Below are positions 50,117-59,547 of a stretch of 64,000 nucleotides of DNA, one piece after another. The notes under the pieces were generated by a model. That model was not told where the DNA came from, made no database searches, and saw nothing but the letters and a program-made list of their open reading frames with translations. This stretch comes from Plantibacter sp. Leaf314 (lineage in GTDB: Bacteria > Actinomycetota > Actinomycetes > Actinomycetales > Microbacteriaceae), in the NCBI RefSeq assembly GCF_001423185.1, contig NZ_LMOB01000001.1, positions 885,437 through 949,436 on the forward strand, given 5' to 3'. The position numbers were made by a program, and so were the translations under genes. The first letter of the stretch is position 1. Each line of letters begins with the position of its first letter.

Positions 50117-51040
50117 ATGGCACTGACCGACCCAACGACGCTGACCGTCGGTGAACCCGAGACGATGCGCGGCGCACCCAAGCGCCCGCAGTCACGTGGT
50201 CGCACGATCCTCCGGAAGGTGCTCGCCACGAAGCGCGCACGCATCGGTGGCGGCGTCCTGCTCTTCATCATCCTGTGGGCCTTCATCGGACCGCTGCTGT
50301 CCCCGTGGTCCTTCACCGACCAGGACGGCCTCGCCTTCAGCCAGCCGCCGTCGCTCGACCACTGGTTCGGCACGAACAACATCGGCCAGGACGTGTACGC
50401 GCAGACCCTCGTCGGGCTGCAGAAGTCGATCGTCATCGGACTCATCGTGGGACCGGGGGCGGCCATCATCGCCGGGCTCGTGGGCGCGATCGCCGGCTAC
50501 GTCGGCGGCGTCTGGGACAAGGCGATCGTCTGGTTCATCGACCTCCTCCTCGTCATCCCCGGCTTCTTCCTCCTCGTCCTGCTGAGCCCCGCGTTCAAGT
50601 CGCTCTCCTGGCTCGCCCTCGTGGTGTTCCTCGTGCTCTTCGGATGGATGGTGCTCGCCCGGGTGATCCGCGGACAGACGATGTCCCTGCGGGAGCGCGA
50701 GTACGTCAAGGCTGCTCGGTTCATGGGCGTCCCCGGGTTCACCATCATCCGTCGGCACATCATCCCGAACGTCGCCAGCCTCCTCATCATCGACGCTACC
50801 CTCGGCATCGGAGCGGCGATCCTGTCCGAGACGACCCTGAGCTTCTTCGGCTTCGGCGTCCAGGCACCCGACGTCTCCCTCGGCACCCTGCTGGCCGCGG
50901 GCGCGAGTGCTGCCGTCACCCGCCCCTGGCTGTTCGTCTTCCCCGCAGCGATCCTCGTCATCACCGTGCTCGCGTCGAGCCTGCTCGGCGACGCCCTCCG
51001 CGATGCCATCGACCCGACCTCAGGAGCCAACCGTGACTGA
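50117..51040 (+). CDS. Peptide ABC transporter permease (DppC/OppC type), cassette 1
   Basis: The 307-residue permease has a soluble N-terminus (1-45), an N-terminal anchor helix (about 52-72) and the family motif [20 protein letters not shown], five further helices and the EAA loop [20 protein letters not shown]. It pairs with the preceding DppB-type protein to form the channel. ATG 50117 begins five bases after the upstream stop; its own end overlaps the ATPase start by eight bases. Confidence 0.9.
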   Translation: MALTDPTTLTVGEPETMRGAPKRPQSRGRTILRKVLATKRARIGGGVLLFIILWAFIGPLLSPWSFTDQDGLAFSQPPSLDHWFGTNNIGQDVYAQTLVGLQKSIVIGLIVGPGAAIIAGLVGAIAGYVGGVWDKAIVWFIDLLLVIPGFFLLVLLSPAFKSLSWLALVVFLVLFGWMVLARVIRGQTMSLREREYVKAARFMGVPGFTIIRRHIIPNVASLLIIDATLGIGAAILSETTLSFFGFGVQAPDVSLGTLLAAGASAAVTRPWLFVFPAAILVITVLASSLLGDALRDAIDPTSGANRD

Positions 51041-53138
51041 CCCCCAGGCGGCCGAGCCGCTCCTCCAGGTCCGCGACCTCAGCGTCACCTTCCCGAACGC
51101 CGGAACACCGGTGCACGCCGTCCGCGGCGTGTCCTACGACGTCCACCGGGGCGAGTTCCTCGGGATCGTCGGCGAGTCCGGCTCCGGCAAGAGCGTGTCG
51201 TCGATGGCCGTCATGGGCCTGTTGCCGACCAACGCGCAGGTCAGCGGCAGCATCCGGTACGACGGGGTCGAGCTGCTCGGGCAGTCCGACCGCGAACTGT
51301 CGCGGATCCGGGGCCGCGACATCGCGATGATCTTCCAGGACCCGCTCTCCGCGCTGACCCCGGTGTACACCATCGGCCAGCAGATCGCCGAGGGACTCCG
51401 ACTGCACGACTCCGCACTCTCCCAGCGGGCCGCCGAGACGCGCGCGGTCGAACTCCTCAAGATCGTCGGGATCCCGAACGCCGAGCGCCGGGCGAAGTCC
51501 TTCCCCCACGAGTTCTCGGGCGGCATGCGGCAGCGGGCGATGATCGCGATCGCGATCGCGAACGACCCGCAGCTCATCATCGCCGACGAGCCCACCACCG
51601 CACTCGACGTGACCATCCAGGCGCAGATCCTCGAGGTGCTCCAGGAGGCGAAGGACATCACCGGCGCCGCCGTCGTCCTCATCACCCACGACCTCGGTGT
51701 CGTCGCCGGCAACGCCGACCGCGTCGCCGTCATGTACGCCGGCCGCATCGTCGAGACGGCACCGGTCGTGCCGCTGTTCCGCGAGCCACTCATGCCGTAC
51801 ACGATCGGCCTGCTCCGGTCGATGCCCAACATGGCGGCGAACCAGCAGGAGCGGCTCGTCCCCCTCGAGGGTCGTCCCCCGCTGCTGACGAAGGTCCCGA
51901 CCGGTTGCCCGTTCGCCCCGCGCTGCCCGATCGCCGTGGCCGCGTGCCTCGAGGGCGAACCGGCACTCCTCCCCGTGCTCGACGGCCCGGCCACCGATCC
52001 AGCAACCTCCATCGAGCACACTGCCGCGTGCATCCGCGCCGGCGAGATCGCGGACGGATCGTTGCTCCGCCCCGACATCTTCCCCCGGCCGGACGAGGTG
52101 CCGGAGGAACTCGTCGCCGAGGTCGCCCCCGAGACCGTCCTCGACGTCAAGGACCTCACCCGCGCCTTCCCGCTCACGAAGGGCGTGGTCTTCCGTCGCA
52201 ACATCGGCACCGTCCGCGCCGTCGACGGCGTCTCCTTCAGCGTCCAGCGCGGCCGCACGCTCGGCCTCGTCGGCGAGTCGGGTTGTGGGAAGACCACGAC
52301 CATCATGGAGATCCTCGAGCTCGCCCGGACGCAGGGCGGCACCATCCACGTGAACGGCGTCGACACCGCCACCCTCTCGAAGCCCGACCGCAGGAAGTTG
52401 CGCAGCGACATCCAGGTGGTCTTCCAGGACCCGATGGCCTCGCTCGATCCGCGGATGACGATCGAGGACATCATCGGCGAACCGCTGACCGTGCACGGGG
52501 TCTCGTCCGCCGAGATCCGGAACCGGGTCGGTGCCATGCTCGAACTCGTCGGCCTCGAGCCGTCCTTCGCCGGCCGGTACCCGCACGAGTTCTCCGGTGG
52601 CCAACGGCAGCGCATCGGCATCGCCCGTGCGCTCGTCGTCGAGCCGAAGATCCTCGTCCTCGACGAGCCGGTGTCAGCACTCGACGTCTCCGTCCAGGCC
52701 GGCGTCATCAACCTCCTCGAGGACCTCAAGCAGCGACTCGGCCTGTCCTACCTCTTCGTCGCGCACGACCTCGCCGTCGTCCGCCACATCGCCGACGACG
52801 TCGCGGTCATGTACCTCGGCCGCATCGTCGAGTACGGGCCGAGTGCGACGATCTTCGCCGACCCCAAGCACCCGTACACCCAGGCGCTCCTCTCGGCCGT
52901 GCCGGTGCCCGACCCCGAGCTCGAACGCAGCCGGCAGCGGATCCTGCTGAACGGCGACCTCCCCTCCCCCAGCGACGACCGCGTGGGCTGCAGCTTCCGC
53001 AGCCGCTGCCCGCTGTACCAGCTCCTTCCGGCGGACAAGCAGTCGGTCTGTGAGCAGGATGATCCGCGTGAGCGTCCCGTCGACGGTCGCCTGGTCGCGT
53101 GCCACCACGCGGAGAGCGATCGACTCGTCACCGCCTGA
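51033..53138 (+). CDS. Fused double peptide ABC transporter ATPase (DppD-DppF), cassette 1
   Basis: The 701-residue protein contains two complete ABC domains in one chain. Domain 1: Walker A GESGSGKS, signature FSGGMRQRA, Walker [13 protein letters not shown], with the Cys-bearing oligopeptide tail [14 protein letters not shown]. Domain 2: [31 protein letters not shown] and a second Cys tail CSFRSRCP. Such fusions replace the separate DppD and DppF subunits. Start GTG 51033 follows CAGGAG and overlaps the permease gene by eight bases. Confidence 0.93.
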   Translation: MTDPQAAEPLLQVRDLSVTFPNAGTPVHAVRGVSYDVHRGEFLGIVGESGSGKSVSSMAVMGLLPTNAQVSGSIRYDGVELLGQSDRELSRIRGRDIAMIFQDPLSALTPVYTIGQQIAEGLRLHDSALSQRAAETRAVELLKIVGIPNAERRAKSFPHEFSGGMRQRAMIAIAIANDPQLIIADEPTTALDVTIQAQILEVLQEAKDITGAAVVLITHDLGVVAGNADRVAVMYAGRIVETAPVVPLFREPLMPYTIGLLRSMPNMAANQQERLVPLEGRPPLLTKVPTGCPFAPRCPIAVAACLEGEPALLPVLDGPATDPATSIEHTAACIRAGEIADGSLLRPDIFPRPDEVPEELVAEVAPETVLDVKDLTRAFPLTKGVVFRRNIGTVRAVDGVSFSVQRGRTLGLVGESGCGKTTTIMEILELARTQGGTIHVNGVDTATLSKPDRRKLRSDIQVVFQDPMASLDPRMTIEDIIGEPLTVHGVSSAEIRNRVGAMLELVGLEPSFAGRYPHEFSGGQRQRIGIARALVVEPKILVLDEPVSALDVSVQAGVINLLEDLKQRLGLSYLFVAHDLAVVRHIADDVAVMYLGRIVEYGPSATIFADPKHPYTQALLSAVPVPDPELERSRQRILLNGDLPSPSDDRVGCSFRSRCPLYQLLPADKQSVCEQDDPRERPVDGRLVACHHAESDRLVTA

Positions 53139-53177
53139 CGGACGCGGCCGACGACCACGGGTCGGCGGCCTGGAAGG

Positions 53178-53801
53178 ATGGACGACGTGAACGACGCGAC
53201 GAACGCCCGCAACCGGACCACCCTGAGGAGCACCAGCGGCTACTGGATCCTCGGGGTCACCGCCCTCCTCATGGTCTTCTTCATCATCGACGCCGTGGGC
53301 CGCGGCGCCTGGGGGTTCGCCCTCCTGGCGCTGCCCTGGGAGCTGCTCGTCGTCTGGCTGGTGTACCTGGTCCTCGTCCGCCCCTGCATCGTCATCGAGC
53401 CCGAGCGGCTGACGATCGTGAACGTCGGTCGGCTCCACGAGATCCCCTGGCCTCGCCTGGAGGAGGCGACGAGCCGGTACCAGCTCACCGTGCTCCTGCG
53501 CGACGGTCGGAAGATCACCAGCTGGGGTGCGCCGAGCGCCGGCCTCGACCGCCCCTCCCTGACCGGCGGTCGCGGACGACGGGACGTCGACCACCAGGAA
53601 CGCGCCTCGGGCGTCCGCCGACCAGGACGGGCGGGCAACGAGGGCCCCTCGGCCGTCGACCTCATCGACCGGGCGCACGAGCGCTGGGGGAAGATCGACC
53701 CGGCCGACACGCGCCTGGCCGCCTCACGGTGGGACGTCGTCGCCCTCGGAGTCACCGCCGCGCTGGTGGTCTGGGGCGCCGCCTCGGCGCTCCTCGGCTG
53801 A
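53178..53801 (+). CDS. PH domain-containing membrane protein
   Basis: The 207-residue protein has two adjacent membrane helices (about 22-42 and 48-68) followed by a bacterial PH-like domain (70-120: IVIEPERLTIVNVGRLHEIP and RYQLTVLLRDGRKITSWGAP). A charged linker leads to a C-terminal helix (185-207) that may re-enter the membrane. A GTG three codons downstream (53187) has better spacing from the GGAAGG ribosome-binding site and may be the true start. It sits between two peptide transporter cassettes; no link in function is evident. Confidence 0.78.
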   Translation: MDDVNDATNARNRTTLRSTSGYWILGVTALLMVFFIIDAVGRGAWGFALLALPWELLVVWLVYLVLVRPCIVIEPERLTIVNVGRLHEIPWPRLEEATSRYQLTVLLRDGRKITSWGAPSAGLDRPSLTGGRGRRDVDHQERASGVRRPGRAGNEGPSAVDLIDRAHERWGKIDPADTRLAASRWDVVALGVTAALVVWGAASALLG

Positions 53802-53827
53802 CCCTCCGGCCCATCCCGGGAACGACG

Positions 53828-53865
53828 AAGGGCGGTGCTGCGGATCGCTCCGCGGCACCGCCCTT
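53828..53865. terminator. Bidirectional terminator between two transporter units
   Basis: Bases 53828-53844 pair with 53849-53865 over 17 positions with one G-T wobble and a TCGC loop. It stands between the PH-domain gene and the convergent second ABC cassette. Confidence 0.8.
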
Positions 53866-53880
53866 CGGCGTGACGGCTCG

Positions 53881-55632
53881 TTACAGCGCGAGCTCGATCC
53901 CGGCGCCGGGGATGGCGTCGAGGAGTTCACGCGTGTACTGCTGCTTCGGGTTCTCGAAGACGTCGTCCGTGGTCGACGCCTCGACGATCTTCCCCTTCTG
54001 CATGACCGCCACGTTGTCGGCGATCACCCGCACGACCGCGAGGTCGTGGGTGATGAAGAGGTACGTCAGCTGCAGTTCCGACTGGAGGTCGGCGAGCAAC
54101 TGCAGGATCTGCGCCTGCACGAGCACGTCGAGCGCGGACACGGCCTCGTCGAGGACCACGATCTCCGGCTTCAACGCGAGCGCCCGGGCGATCGCGATGC
54201 GCTGACGCTGACCACCCGAGAGCTCGTTCGGGTAGCGCGTCGCGACCGACTGCGGCAGCGACACCTGGTCGAGGAGCTCCAGGACGCGTGCGCGCCTGGA
54301 GGCCTTGTCGCCGACCTTGTGGGTCTGCAGCGGCTCCGAGATGGTGTTACCGATGTTGCGCAGGGGGTCGAGCGAACCGTAGGGGTCCTGGAAGACCGGC
54401 TGCATCGTCCGGCGCAGCGCGAGGAGACCCTTGCGGTCGAGTCCCTCCATCGCCTTCCCGCCGATGCGGATGCTGCCCGAGGTCGGTGTCTCGAGCTGCA
54501 GGAGGAGCTTCGCGACGGTGGACTTCCCCGAACCGGACTCCCCGACGAGCGCCATGGTGGTGCCCTTCGGGATCTGGAACGAGACGCCGTCCACGGCCTT
54601 CAGCTCACTCGCCTGGCCCTTCTGACCACGGATCTTGTAGACCTTCTCGAGGTCGTCCACGACGATCGCCGGCTCCACCTTCGCGAGGTCGAGCTGTGCC
54701 GCCGCACGATGCTCGGCGGCGACGATCAGGTCGATCCCCTCCGAGCCGACCGGAGCCTCGTGCTCGAGCGTCTCGAGTGGCCCGGTCGCGGACTGGATCC
54801 GCCGCGAGGCGAGGCTCGGCGCTGCGGCCACCAGGCGCTGCGTGTACGGGTGCACCGGGTTCTGCAGGATCTCGACCGAGGGACCGGCCTCGACGATCTG
54901 CCCCTTGTACATGACGATGAGCTTCTCGGCGCGTTCGGCCGCGAGGCCGAGGTCGTGCGTGATGAAGAGCAACGCCGTGCCGCTGTCGCGCGTCAGGCTC
55001 TCGAGGTGGTCGAGGATCTTCCGCTGCACGGTCACGTCGAGCGCCGAGGTGGGCTCGTCCGCGATCAGCAGCTTCGGGCTCGAGGAGAGACCGATGCCGA
55101 TGAGCACGCGCTGCCGCATGCCGCCGGAGAACTGGTGCGGGAACTGCTTCAGGCGACGGTCGGCGTCGGAGAGACCGGCCTGCTGGAGGACCTCGATCGC
55201 CTTCGCCCGCACGGCCTGCTTGCCCTCGGCGATGCCGTTGGCGCGGATGGCCTCCTCGACCTGGAACCCGATGTTCCAGACCGGGTTGAGGTTCGACATC
55301 GGGTCCTGCGGCACGAAGCCGATCAGGCGACCGCGGACGTCCTCGATCTCCTTGCGCGGGAGCTTCGAGAGGTCGCGACCCTCGAAGAGGATCTCACCGC
55401 CCGTGATCTTGCCGGTCCCGGGGAGGAGGTTGATGATGGCGTGCGCCGTCGTCGACTTCCCGGATCCCGATTCGCCGACGATCGCGACCGTCTCGCCGGG
55501 CATCATCGTGAAGCTGGTCTTGCGGATGGCCTGCACGGTGCCGCTCTGCGTGCGGAACCCGACCTCGAGGTCCTTGACCTCGAGGAGCGGCTGCCCGGTG
55601 CGTGCACCGGCCTGGGGTGTGGGGGTGCTCAA
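53881..55632 (-). CDS. Fused double peptide ABC transporter ATPase, cassette 2
   Basis: The 583-residue protein also carries two ABC domains. Domain 1: [30 protein letters not shown]. Domain 2: [30 protein letters not shown], where Ala replaces the usual Pro after DE. It is shorter than the cassette 1 ATPase because the Cys-containing tails are missing. The start is TTG 55630-55632, overlapping the permease stop as TTGA. It is the last gene of the minus-strand receptor-permease-permease-ATPase operon. Confidence 0.92.
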   Translation of the reverse strand: MSTPTPQAGARTGQPLLEVKDLEVGFRTQSGTVQAIRKTSFTMMPGETVAIVGESGSGKSTTAHAIINLLPGTGKITGGEILFEGRDLSKLPRKEIEDVRGRLIGFVPQDPMSNLNPVWNIGFQVEEAIRANGIAEGKQAVRAKAIEVLQQAGLSDADRRLKQFPHQFSGGMRQRVLIGIGLSSSPKLLIADEPTSALDVTVQRKILDHLESLTRDSGTALLFITHDLGLAAERAEKLIVMYKGQIVEAGPSVEILQNPVHPYTQRLVAAAPSLASRRIQSATGPLETLEHEAPVGSEGIDLIVAAEHRAAAQLDLAKVEPAIVVDDLEKVYKIRGQKGQASELKAVDGVSFQIPKGTTMALVGESGSGKSTVAKLLLQLETPTSGSIRIGGKAMEGLDRKGLLALRRTMQPVFQDPYGSLDPLRNIGNTISEPLQTHKVGDKASRRARVLELLDQVSLPQSVATRYPNELSGGQRQRIAIARALALKPEIVVLDEAVSALDVLVQAQILQLLADLQSELQLTYLFITHDLAVVRVIADNVAVMQKGKIVEASTTDDVFENPKQQYTRELLDAIPGAGIELAL

Positions 55633-56594
55633 CGGAGTGCCCTCGCCTTCGGGTCGAGTGCATCACGCAGGACCTCGCCGAGCATGATGAAGCTGAGCAC
55701 GGTGAGCGAGAGCGCGATGGACGGGTAGATGAGCACCTGCGGAGCGGTCCGCAGGTCGCGCTGCGCCTGGGAGATGTCCGCGCCCCACGAGATCGACTCG
55801 GATCCGAGTCCGACGCCGAGGAACGACAGGGTCGCCTCCGCGACGATCGCCGAAGCGAGCGACAGCGTGATGACGACGATCACCGGGGCGATCGAGTTCG
55901 GTAGGACGTGACGCACGAGGATGCGGAACCGCGAGACGCCGAGGGCGATCGAGGCCTGCACGTAGTCGGCGTTCTTGACCCGCAGGATCTCGGCACGCAG
56001 GACTCTCGCGACACTCGGCCAGACGAACAGACCGACCGCGAGCGAGATGGTCCAGACGCTCCGGTAGGCGGCGAGGGCCGACATGACGACGACGGCGGCG
56101 AGGATGTACGGGATCGAGAAGAAGATGTCGCCGATGCGGGAGAGCACCGAGTCGACCCAACCGCCGTAGAAGCCCGACAGCGCGCCGAAGCTGATACCGA
56201 GCACGCAGACGATCGCCGTGACGATGAGGCCGACCGCGAGCGACGTGTTCGCGCCGAAGATGACCCGCGAGTAGATGTCGCAGCCCTGCTTCGTGAACCC
56301 GAGCGGGTGCGCGAGCGACGGGTCGCCGAGGCTGTTGTCGAGGTTGCAGCTGCGCGGGTCGACCTGCGAGAACAGGCCGGGCAGGAGCGACACCACGACG
56401 ACGAGGACGATGAGCACCGCCGAGATCCAGAACATCGGCTGACGGCGCATGTACGCCCAGGCGTCGGTCCAGAGGTTGCTCGGCTTCTCGTCGACCTTGA
56501 CGGCGTCGATCACCGCGAGCGGCGTCTCCTCCAGCGGGGCGACGAAGTGCGTGGATGAACGCTTCATCTGTGGTTCCTGATCATGACTTGACAT
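55629..56594 (-). CDS. Peptide ABC transporter permease (DppC/OppC type), cassette 2
   Basis: The 321-residue permease has a long cytoplasmic N-terminus (1-50), an anchor helix (about 55-75), an external loop with CNLDNSLGDPSLAHPLGFTK, and five helices with the EAA loop DYVQASIALGVSRFRILVRH. Two Cys (84 and 106 region) flank the external loop and could pair. ATG 56592-56594 overlaps the upstream DppB-type gene by 14 bases. Confidence 0.9.
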   Translation of the reverse strand: MSSHDQEPQMKRSSTHFVAPLEETPLAVIDAVKVDEKPSNLWTDAWAYMRRQPMFWISAVLIVLVVVVSLLPGLFSQVDPRSCNLDNSLGDPSLAHPLGFTKQGCDIYSRVIFGANTSLAVGLIVTAIVCVLGISFGALSGFYGGWVDSVLSRIGDIFFSIPYILAAVVVMSALAAYRSVWTISLAVGLFVWPSVARVLRAEILRVKNADYVQASIALGVSRFRILVRHVLPNSIAPVIVVITLSLASAIVAEATLSFLGVGLGSESISWGADISQAQRDLRTAPQVLIYPSIALSLTVLSFIMLGEVLRDALDPKARALR

Positions 56595-57513
56595 AGCGGA
56601 TCCTCGGGTCGAGCACGGCGTACAGCAGGTCGACCAGCAGGTTGACGAGCAGGTAGACGAGCACCATCACGGTCACGAAGGACACGACGGTGGGTCCTTC
56701 GCCACGGATGATCGCCTGGTAGAGCGTCCGGCCGACGCCGGGCACGTTGAAGATGCCCTCCGTGACCGTCGCTCCGACGATGAGCACACCGAAGTCGACC
56801 GCCAGGTAGGTGACGACCGGGATCAGCGAGTTGCGGAGGATGTGCACCGGGATGATCCGGCGGCGGCTGAGGCCCTTCGAGGCCGCGGTGCGCACGAAGT
56901 CGAGCGACTGGGTCTCGATCACGGCACCGCGGGTCAGGCGGGTGATCTGCGCGAAGCTGATCGTCGCCAACACGAGTGCCGGGAGTAACAGGTCTTGTAT
57001 CGGCGCACCGGCACCGACCGTGACCCGGAACCAGCCGAGCTGGATGCCGAAGACGAACTGGGCGATGAACGCGACCACGAAGACCGGCAGGGAGATGAGG
57101 ATGAGGCTCACGACGAGGAACGACGCGTCGAAGATGCCGCCCTTGCGGAGGCCGGAGACGAGGCCGATCGTGATGCCGGCGACCATCTCGAAGAAGACGG
57201 CGAGGACGGCGAGACGCAGCGTGACCGGGAAGGTCTGCGCGAGGATCTCGGCGACCGGCTGACCGGAGAACGAGGTGCCGAGGTCGCCCGTGAGGATGCC
57301 GCCGAGGTACAGCAGATACTGCACGATGAACGGCTTGTCGAGGTTGTACTCCGCGCGGAGCTGCTCGAGGACGGCCGGGCTCGGCGTCCGGTCGCCGAAG
57401 AGCGCGAGGATGGGGTCGCCCGGGAGCGCGAACACCATGAAATAGATGAGGAACGTCGTACCGAGCAGGACCGGGATGGCCTGCAGGATGCGGCGGAGGA
57501 TGTAATTGCCCAA
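56581..57513 (-). CDS. Peptide ABC transporter permease (DppB/OppB type), cassette 2
   Basis: The 310-residue permease opens GNYILRRILQAIPVLLGTTF, the standard DppB start, followed by the PGDP motif (about 33-36), six helices and the EAA loop DFVRTAASKGLSRRRIIPVH. The start is TTG 57511-57513, with AGGAG seven bases upstream; no ATG or GTG fits as well. A terminator hairpin lies between this gene and the receptor gene upstream, so it is expressed by partial read-through. Confidence 0.91.
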   Translation of the reverse strand: MGNYILRRILQAIPVLLGTTFLIYFMVFALPGDPILALFGDRTPSPAVLEQLRAEYNLDKPFIVQYLLYLGGILTGDLGTSFSGQPVAEILAQTFPVTLRLAVLAVFFEMVAGITIGLVSGLRKGGIFDASFLVVSLILISLPVFVVAFIAQFVFGIQLGWFRVTVGAGAPIQDLLLPALVLATISFAQITRLTRGAVIETQSLDFVRTAASKGLSRRRIIPVHILRNSLIPVVTYLAVDFGVLIVGATVTEGIFNVPGVGRTLYQAIIRGEGPTVVSFVTVMVLVYLLVNLLVDLLYAVLDPRIRYVKS

Positions 57514-57536
57514 AGCGGGACTCCTGAACTCGTGAA

Positions 57537-57573
57537 AACTGGGTGGGCCCGGAAGAACCGGACCCACCCAGTT
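57537..57573 (-). terminator. Attenuating terminator between receptor and permease genes of cassette 2
   Basis: Bases 57537-57552 pair with 57558-57573 with one mismatch; on the minus strand the stem is followed by TTTTC. It lies 16 bases after the receptor stop and 23 bases before the permease start. It should end most transcripts, giving more receptor than permease. Confidence 0.75.
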
Positions 57574-57588
57574 GTGCCGTCTACAAGA

Positions 57589-59211
57589 TTACTTGGTGAT
57601 CTCGTAGTAGAGAGGCACGGAGTTCCAACCGAACTGGACGTTCTGGACGCCCTCGCCGAATCCACCGCTCACGTTCTGGTACCAAAGCGGGATGGCGGGC
57701 AGGTCCTTGAACAGGACCTCCTGAGCTTCCTGGAACTTCTTGTTCGCGGCGTCGAGGTCGGACTCGGCAGCACCCTCGGAGAGGAGCTTGTCGAACTCGG
57801 GGCTCGAGTAGTCACCGTCGTTCGAGGAGGCGCCGGTCGCGTACAGCGGGCCGAGGAAGTTGTACAGACCCGGGTAGTCGGCCTGCCAACCGCTGCGGAA
57901 CGCGGTCTGGATCTGACGGCTCGTGATGCTCTCACGGAAGTCACCGAAGACCGCGACCGGAACACCGGAGGACTCGATGCCGAGGGTGTTCTTGATGTTG
58001 TTCGTCACGGCGTCGACCCAAGCCTGGTGCGGGCCGTCGGCGTTGTAGGCGATCTGGAAGGAGCCGTCCCACGGGGAGATGGCGTCAGCCTTGGCCCAGA
58101 GTTCCTTGGCCTTCTTGTCGTCGTTGGTCAGCACCTCGTTGCCGGGGATGTCCTTCGAGTAGCCGTCGATGACGGGCGAGGTGAAGTCGGTCGCCGGGGT
58201 GCGGGTGCCCTCGAAGATGACGTCGGTGATCTGCTTGCGGTTGATCGCGTAGGAGATCGCCTGACGACGCAGCTCGCCTTCCTCGCCGCTGAAGTGCGGG
58301 AGGCGGGACGGGATGGTGAAGGACTGGAACACGGCGGCGGGCTGGTTCACAGCGCGGTCGCCCAGGTCGTCCTGGAAGGTGGAGATCGCGGAGTCCGGGA
58401 TCTGGTCCAGGACGTCGAGGTTGCCACCGAGGAGGTCGGCGTACGCTGCGTCGAAGCTGGCGTAGAAGTTGATCGTCACGCCACCGTTCTGCGGCTTACG
58501 ACCACCGTTGTACTCGTCGTTGGTGACGAGGGCGATGGACTCGTTGTGCTTCCACGCCTTCTCACCGTCGAGCTTGTACGGGCCGTTGCCGACCGGGTTC
58601 TGACCGAAGTCGGCCGTGACCTTGCCGGCCTCGTCGAACGCCGACTTGGGCAGCGGGTAGAACGAGGAGTAGCCGAGGCGCAGCGGGAAGTCCGAGCGAG
58701 CCTCGTTGAGCTCGACCGTGAAGGTCGTGTCGTCGACGACGTTGAGGCCGGTGAGGGGCTGGTCGGCGTCGTAGCTGAAGCCCTTGATGTCCTCGAAGAA
58801 GTAGCTGTTCTTGCGCGCGTTCGAGAGGAGCGCGGCGTCCTGCCAGGCGTTCACGAACGACTCGGCGTCGACCGGGTCACCGTTGGTGAACTTCTGGTCG
58901 GGCTTGATCTTGATCGTGAAGGTGATCGAGTCGTCGGTCTCGATGGACTCGGCGAGGTCGTTGACCGGCTTGCCCTTGGCGTCGTAGTAGACGAGGCCCG
59001 CGAAGATCTCGTCGAGGATCTTGCCGCCACCCACCTCGTTGGTGTCGCTGGGGATGAGACCCGACTCCGGCTCGGAGCCGTTGGTCGTGATGATGGCGGA
59101 TGTGTTGCCGCTGGTGCTCTCGCTGCTGGAACCGCCACCGGAACATCCGGTGAGGACGAGAGCCCCTGCTGCGATGATGGCGGCGGCAGAGCCGAACCGA
59201 CTGAACTTCAC
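57589..59211 (-). CDS. Peptide ABC transporter substrate-binding lipoprotein (family 5), cassette 2
   Basis: The 540-residue receptor starts at GTG 59209-59211 behind a perfect AAGGAGG; upstream in-frame codons are not coding. The signal KFSRFGSAAAIIAAGALVLTGC gives lipidated Cys23. The mature domain follows SBP family 5 (GSEPESGLIPSDTNEVGGGK, ESIETDDSITFTIKIKPDQK, NGDPVDAESFVNAWQDAAL, QNPVGNGPYKLDG). Its closest general type is an oligopeptide-binding protein (OppA/DppA-like). It is the first gene of the cassette 2 operon, under an apparent activator-dependent promoter. Confidence 0.92.
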   Translation of the reverse strand: MKFSRFGSAAAIIAAGALVLTGCSGGGSSSESTSGNTSAIITTNGSEPESGLIPSDTNEVGGGKILDEIFAGLVYYDAKGKPVNDLAESIETDDSITFTIKIKPDQKFTNGDPVDAESFVNAWQDAALLSNARKNSYFFEDIKGFSYDADQPLTGLNVVDDTTFTVELNEARSDFPLRLGYSSFYPLPKSAFDEAGKVTADFGQNPVGNGPYKLDGEKAWKHNESIALVTNDEYNGGRKPQNGGVTINFYASFDAAYADLLGGNLDVLDQIPDSAISTFQDDLGDRAVNQPAAVFQSFTIPSRLPHFSGEEGELRRQAISYAINRKQITDVIFEGTRTPATDFTSPVIDGYSKDIPGNEVLTNDDKKAKELWAKADAISPWDGSFQIAYNADGPHQAWVDAVTNNIKNTLGIESSGVPVAVFGDFRESITSRQIQTAFRSGWQADYPGLYNFLGPLYATGASSNDGDYSSPEFDKLLSEGAAESDLDAANKKFQEAQEVLFKDLPAIPLWYQNVSGGFGEGVQNVQFGWNSVPLYYEITK

Positions 59212-59547
59212 AGTTCCTCCTTGGGGAAAGGGCAAGCGAAACCGGCGCATCGTGTGCGCTGGACCGCTCTTTGAATACTCTGACGATAAGTTGAAGCAGG
59301 ACGACGAGCAAACTGGGACGCCAAACGTTACACAGCGGTAACCGAATCGGAGGATTGTTGCTCGCGGACGAGTTTCCGTGCACGTATCCCGCCCGCGACG
59401 CAAGAGAACGACGCTGATCGCAAAACTCGTGCGAGCGGACTCCGGCCGCGGATACGAATCGTAAGCCCGCCCGCCGATGGCGTCCGAGACGCGGGCGTTC
59501 AGATGCTATGCGGTGCGCACGAAGCGAGGAGCCCGCACAATGGACCG
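59212..59547. other. Divergent intergenic region before cassette 2
   Basis: No gene is supported in these 336 bases. The half nearer the receptor gene carries its promoter (59283-59311) and a GTxAC direct repeat (59326-59343). The other half leads to the leaderless promoter of the CPBP-family gene. An ATG at 59503 in frame with that gene exists, but the region between 59503 and 59547 contains its -10 element. Confidence 0.5.
59283..59343 (-). promoter_or_regulatory. Promoter of the cassette 2 receptor gene with upstream GTxAC direct repeat
   Basis: On the minus strand a -35 element TTGCTC (59306-59311) and a -10 element TATCGT (59283-59288) are 17 bases apart. Fifteen bases upstream of the -35 lies GTTACC-GCTGT-GTAACG (59326-59343 region), a direct repeat with 11-base spacing centred near -58, the classic place for an activator. 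The leader would be about 65 bases. Confidence 0.5.

Noticed and set aside
54046..55728. A 560-codon plus-strand open frame opposite the cassette 2 ATPase
   Set aside because: It is a shadow of the double ABC ATPase, which has both sets of Walker and signature motifs.
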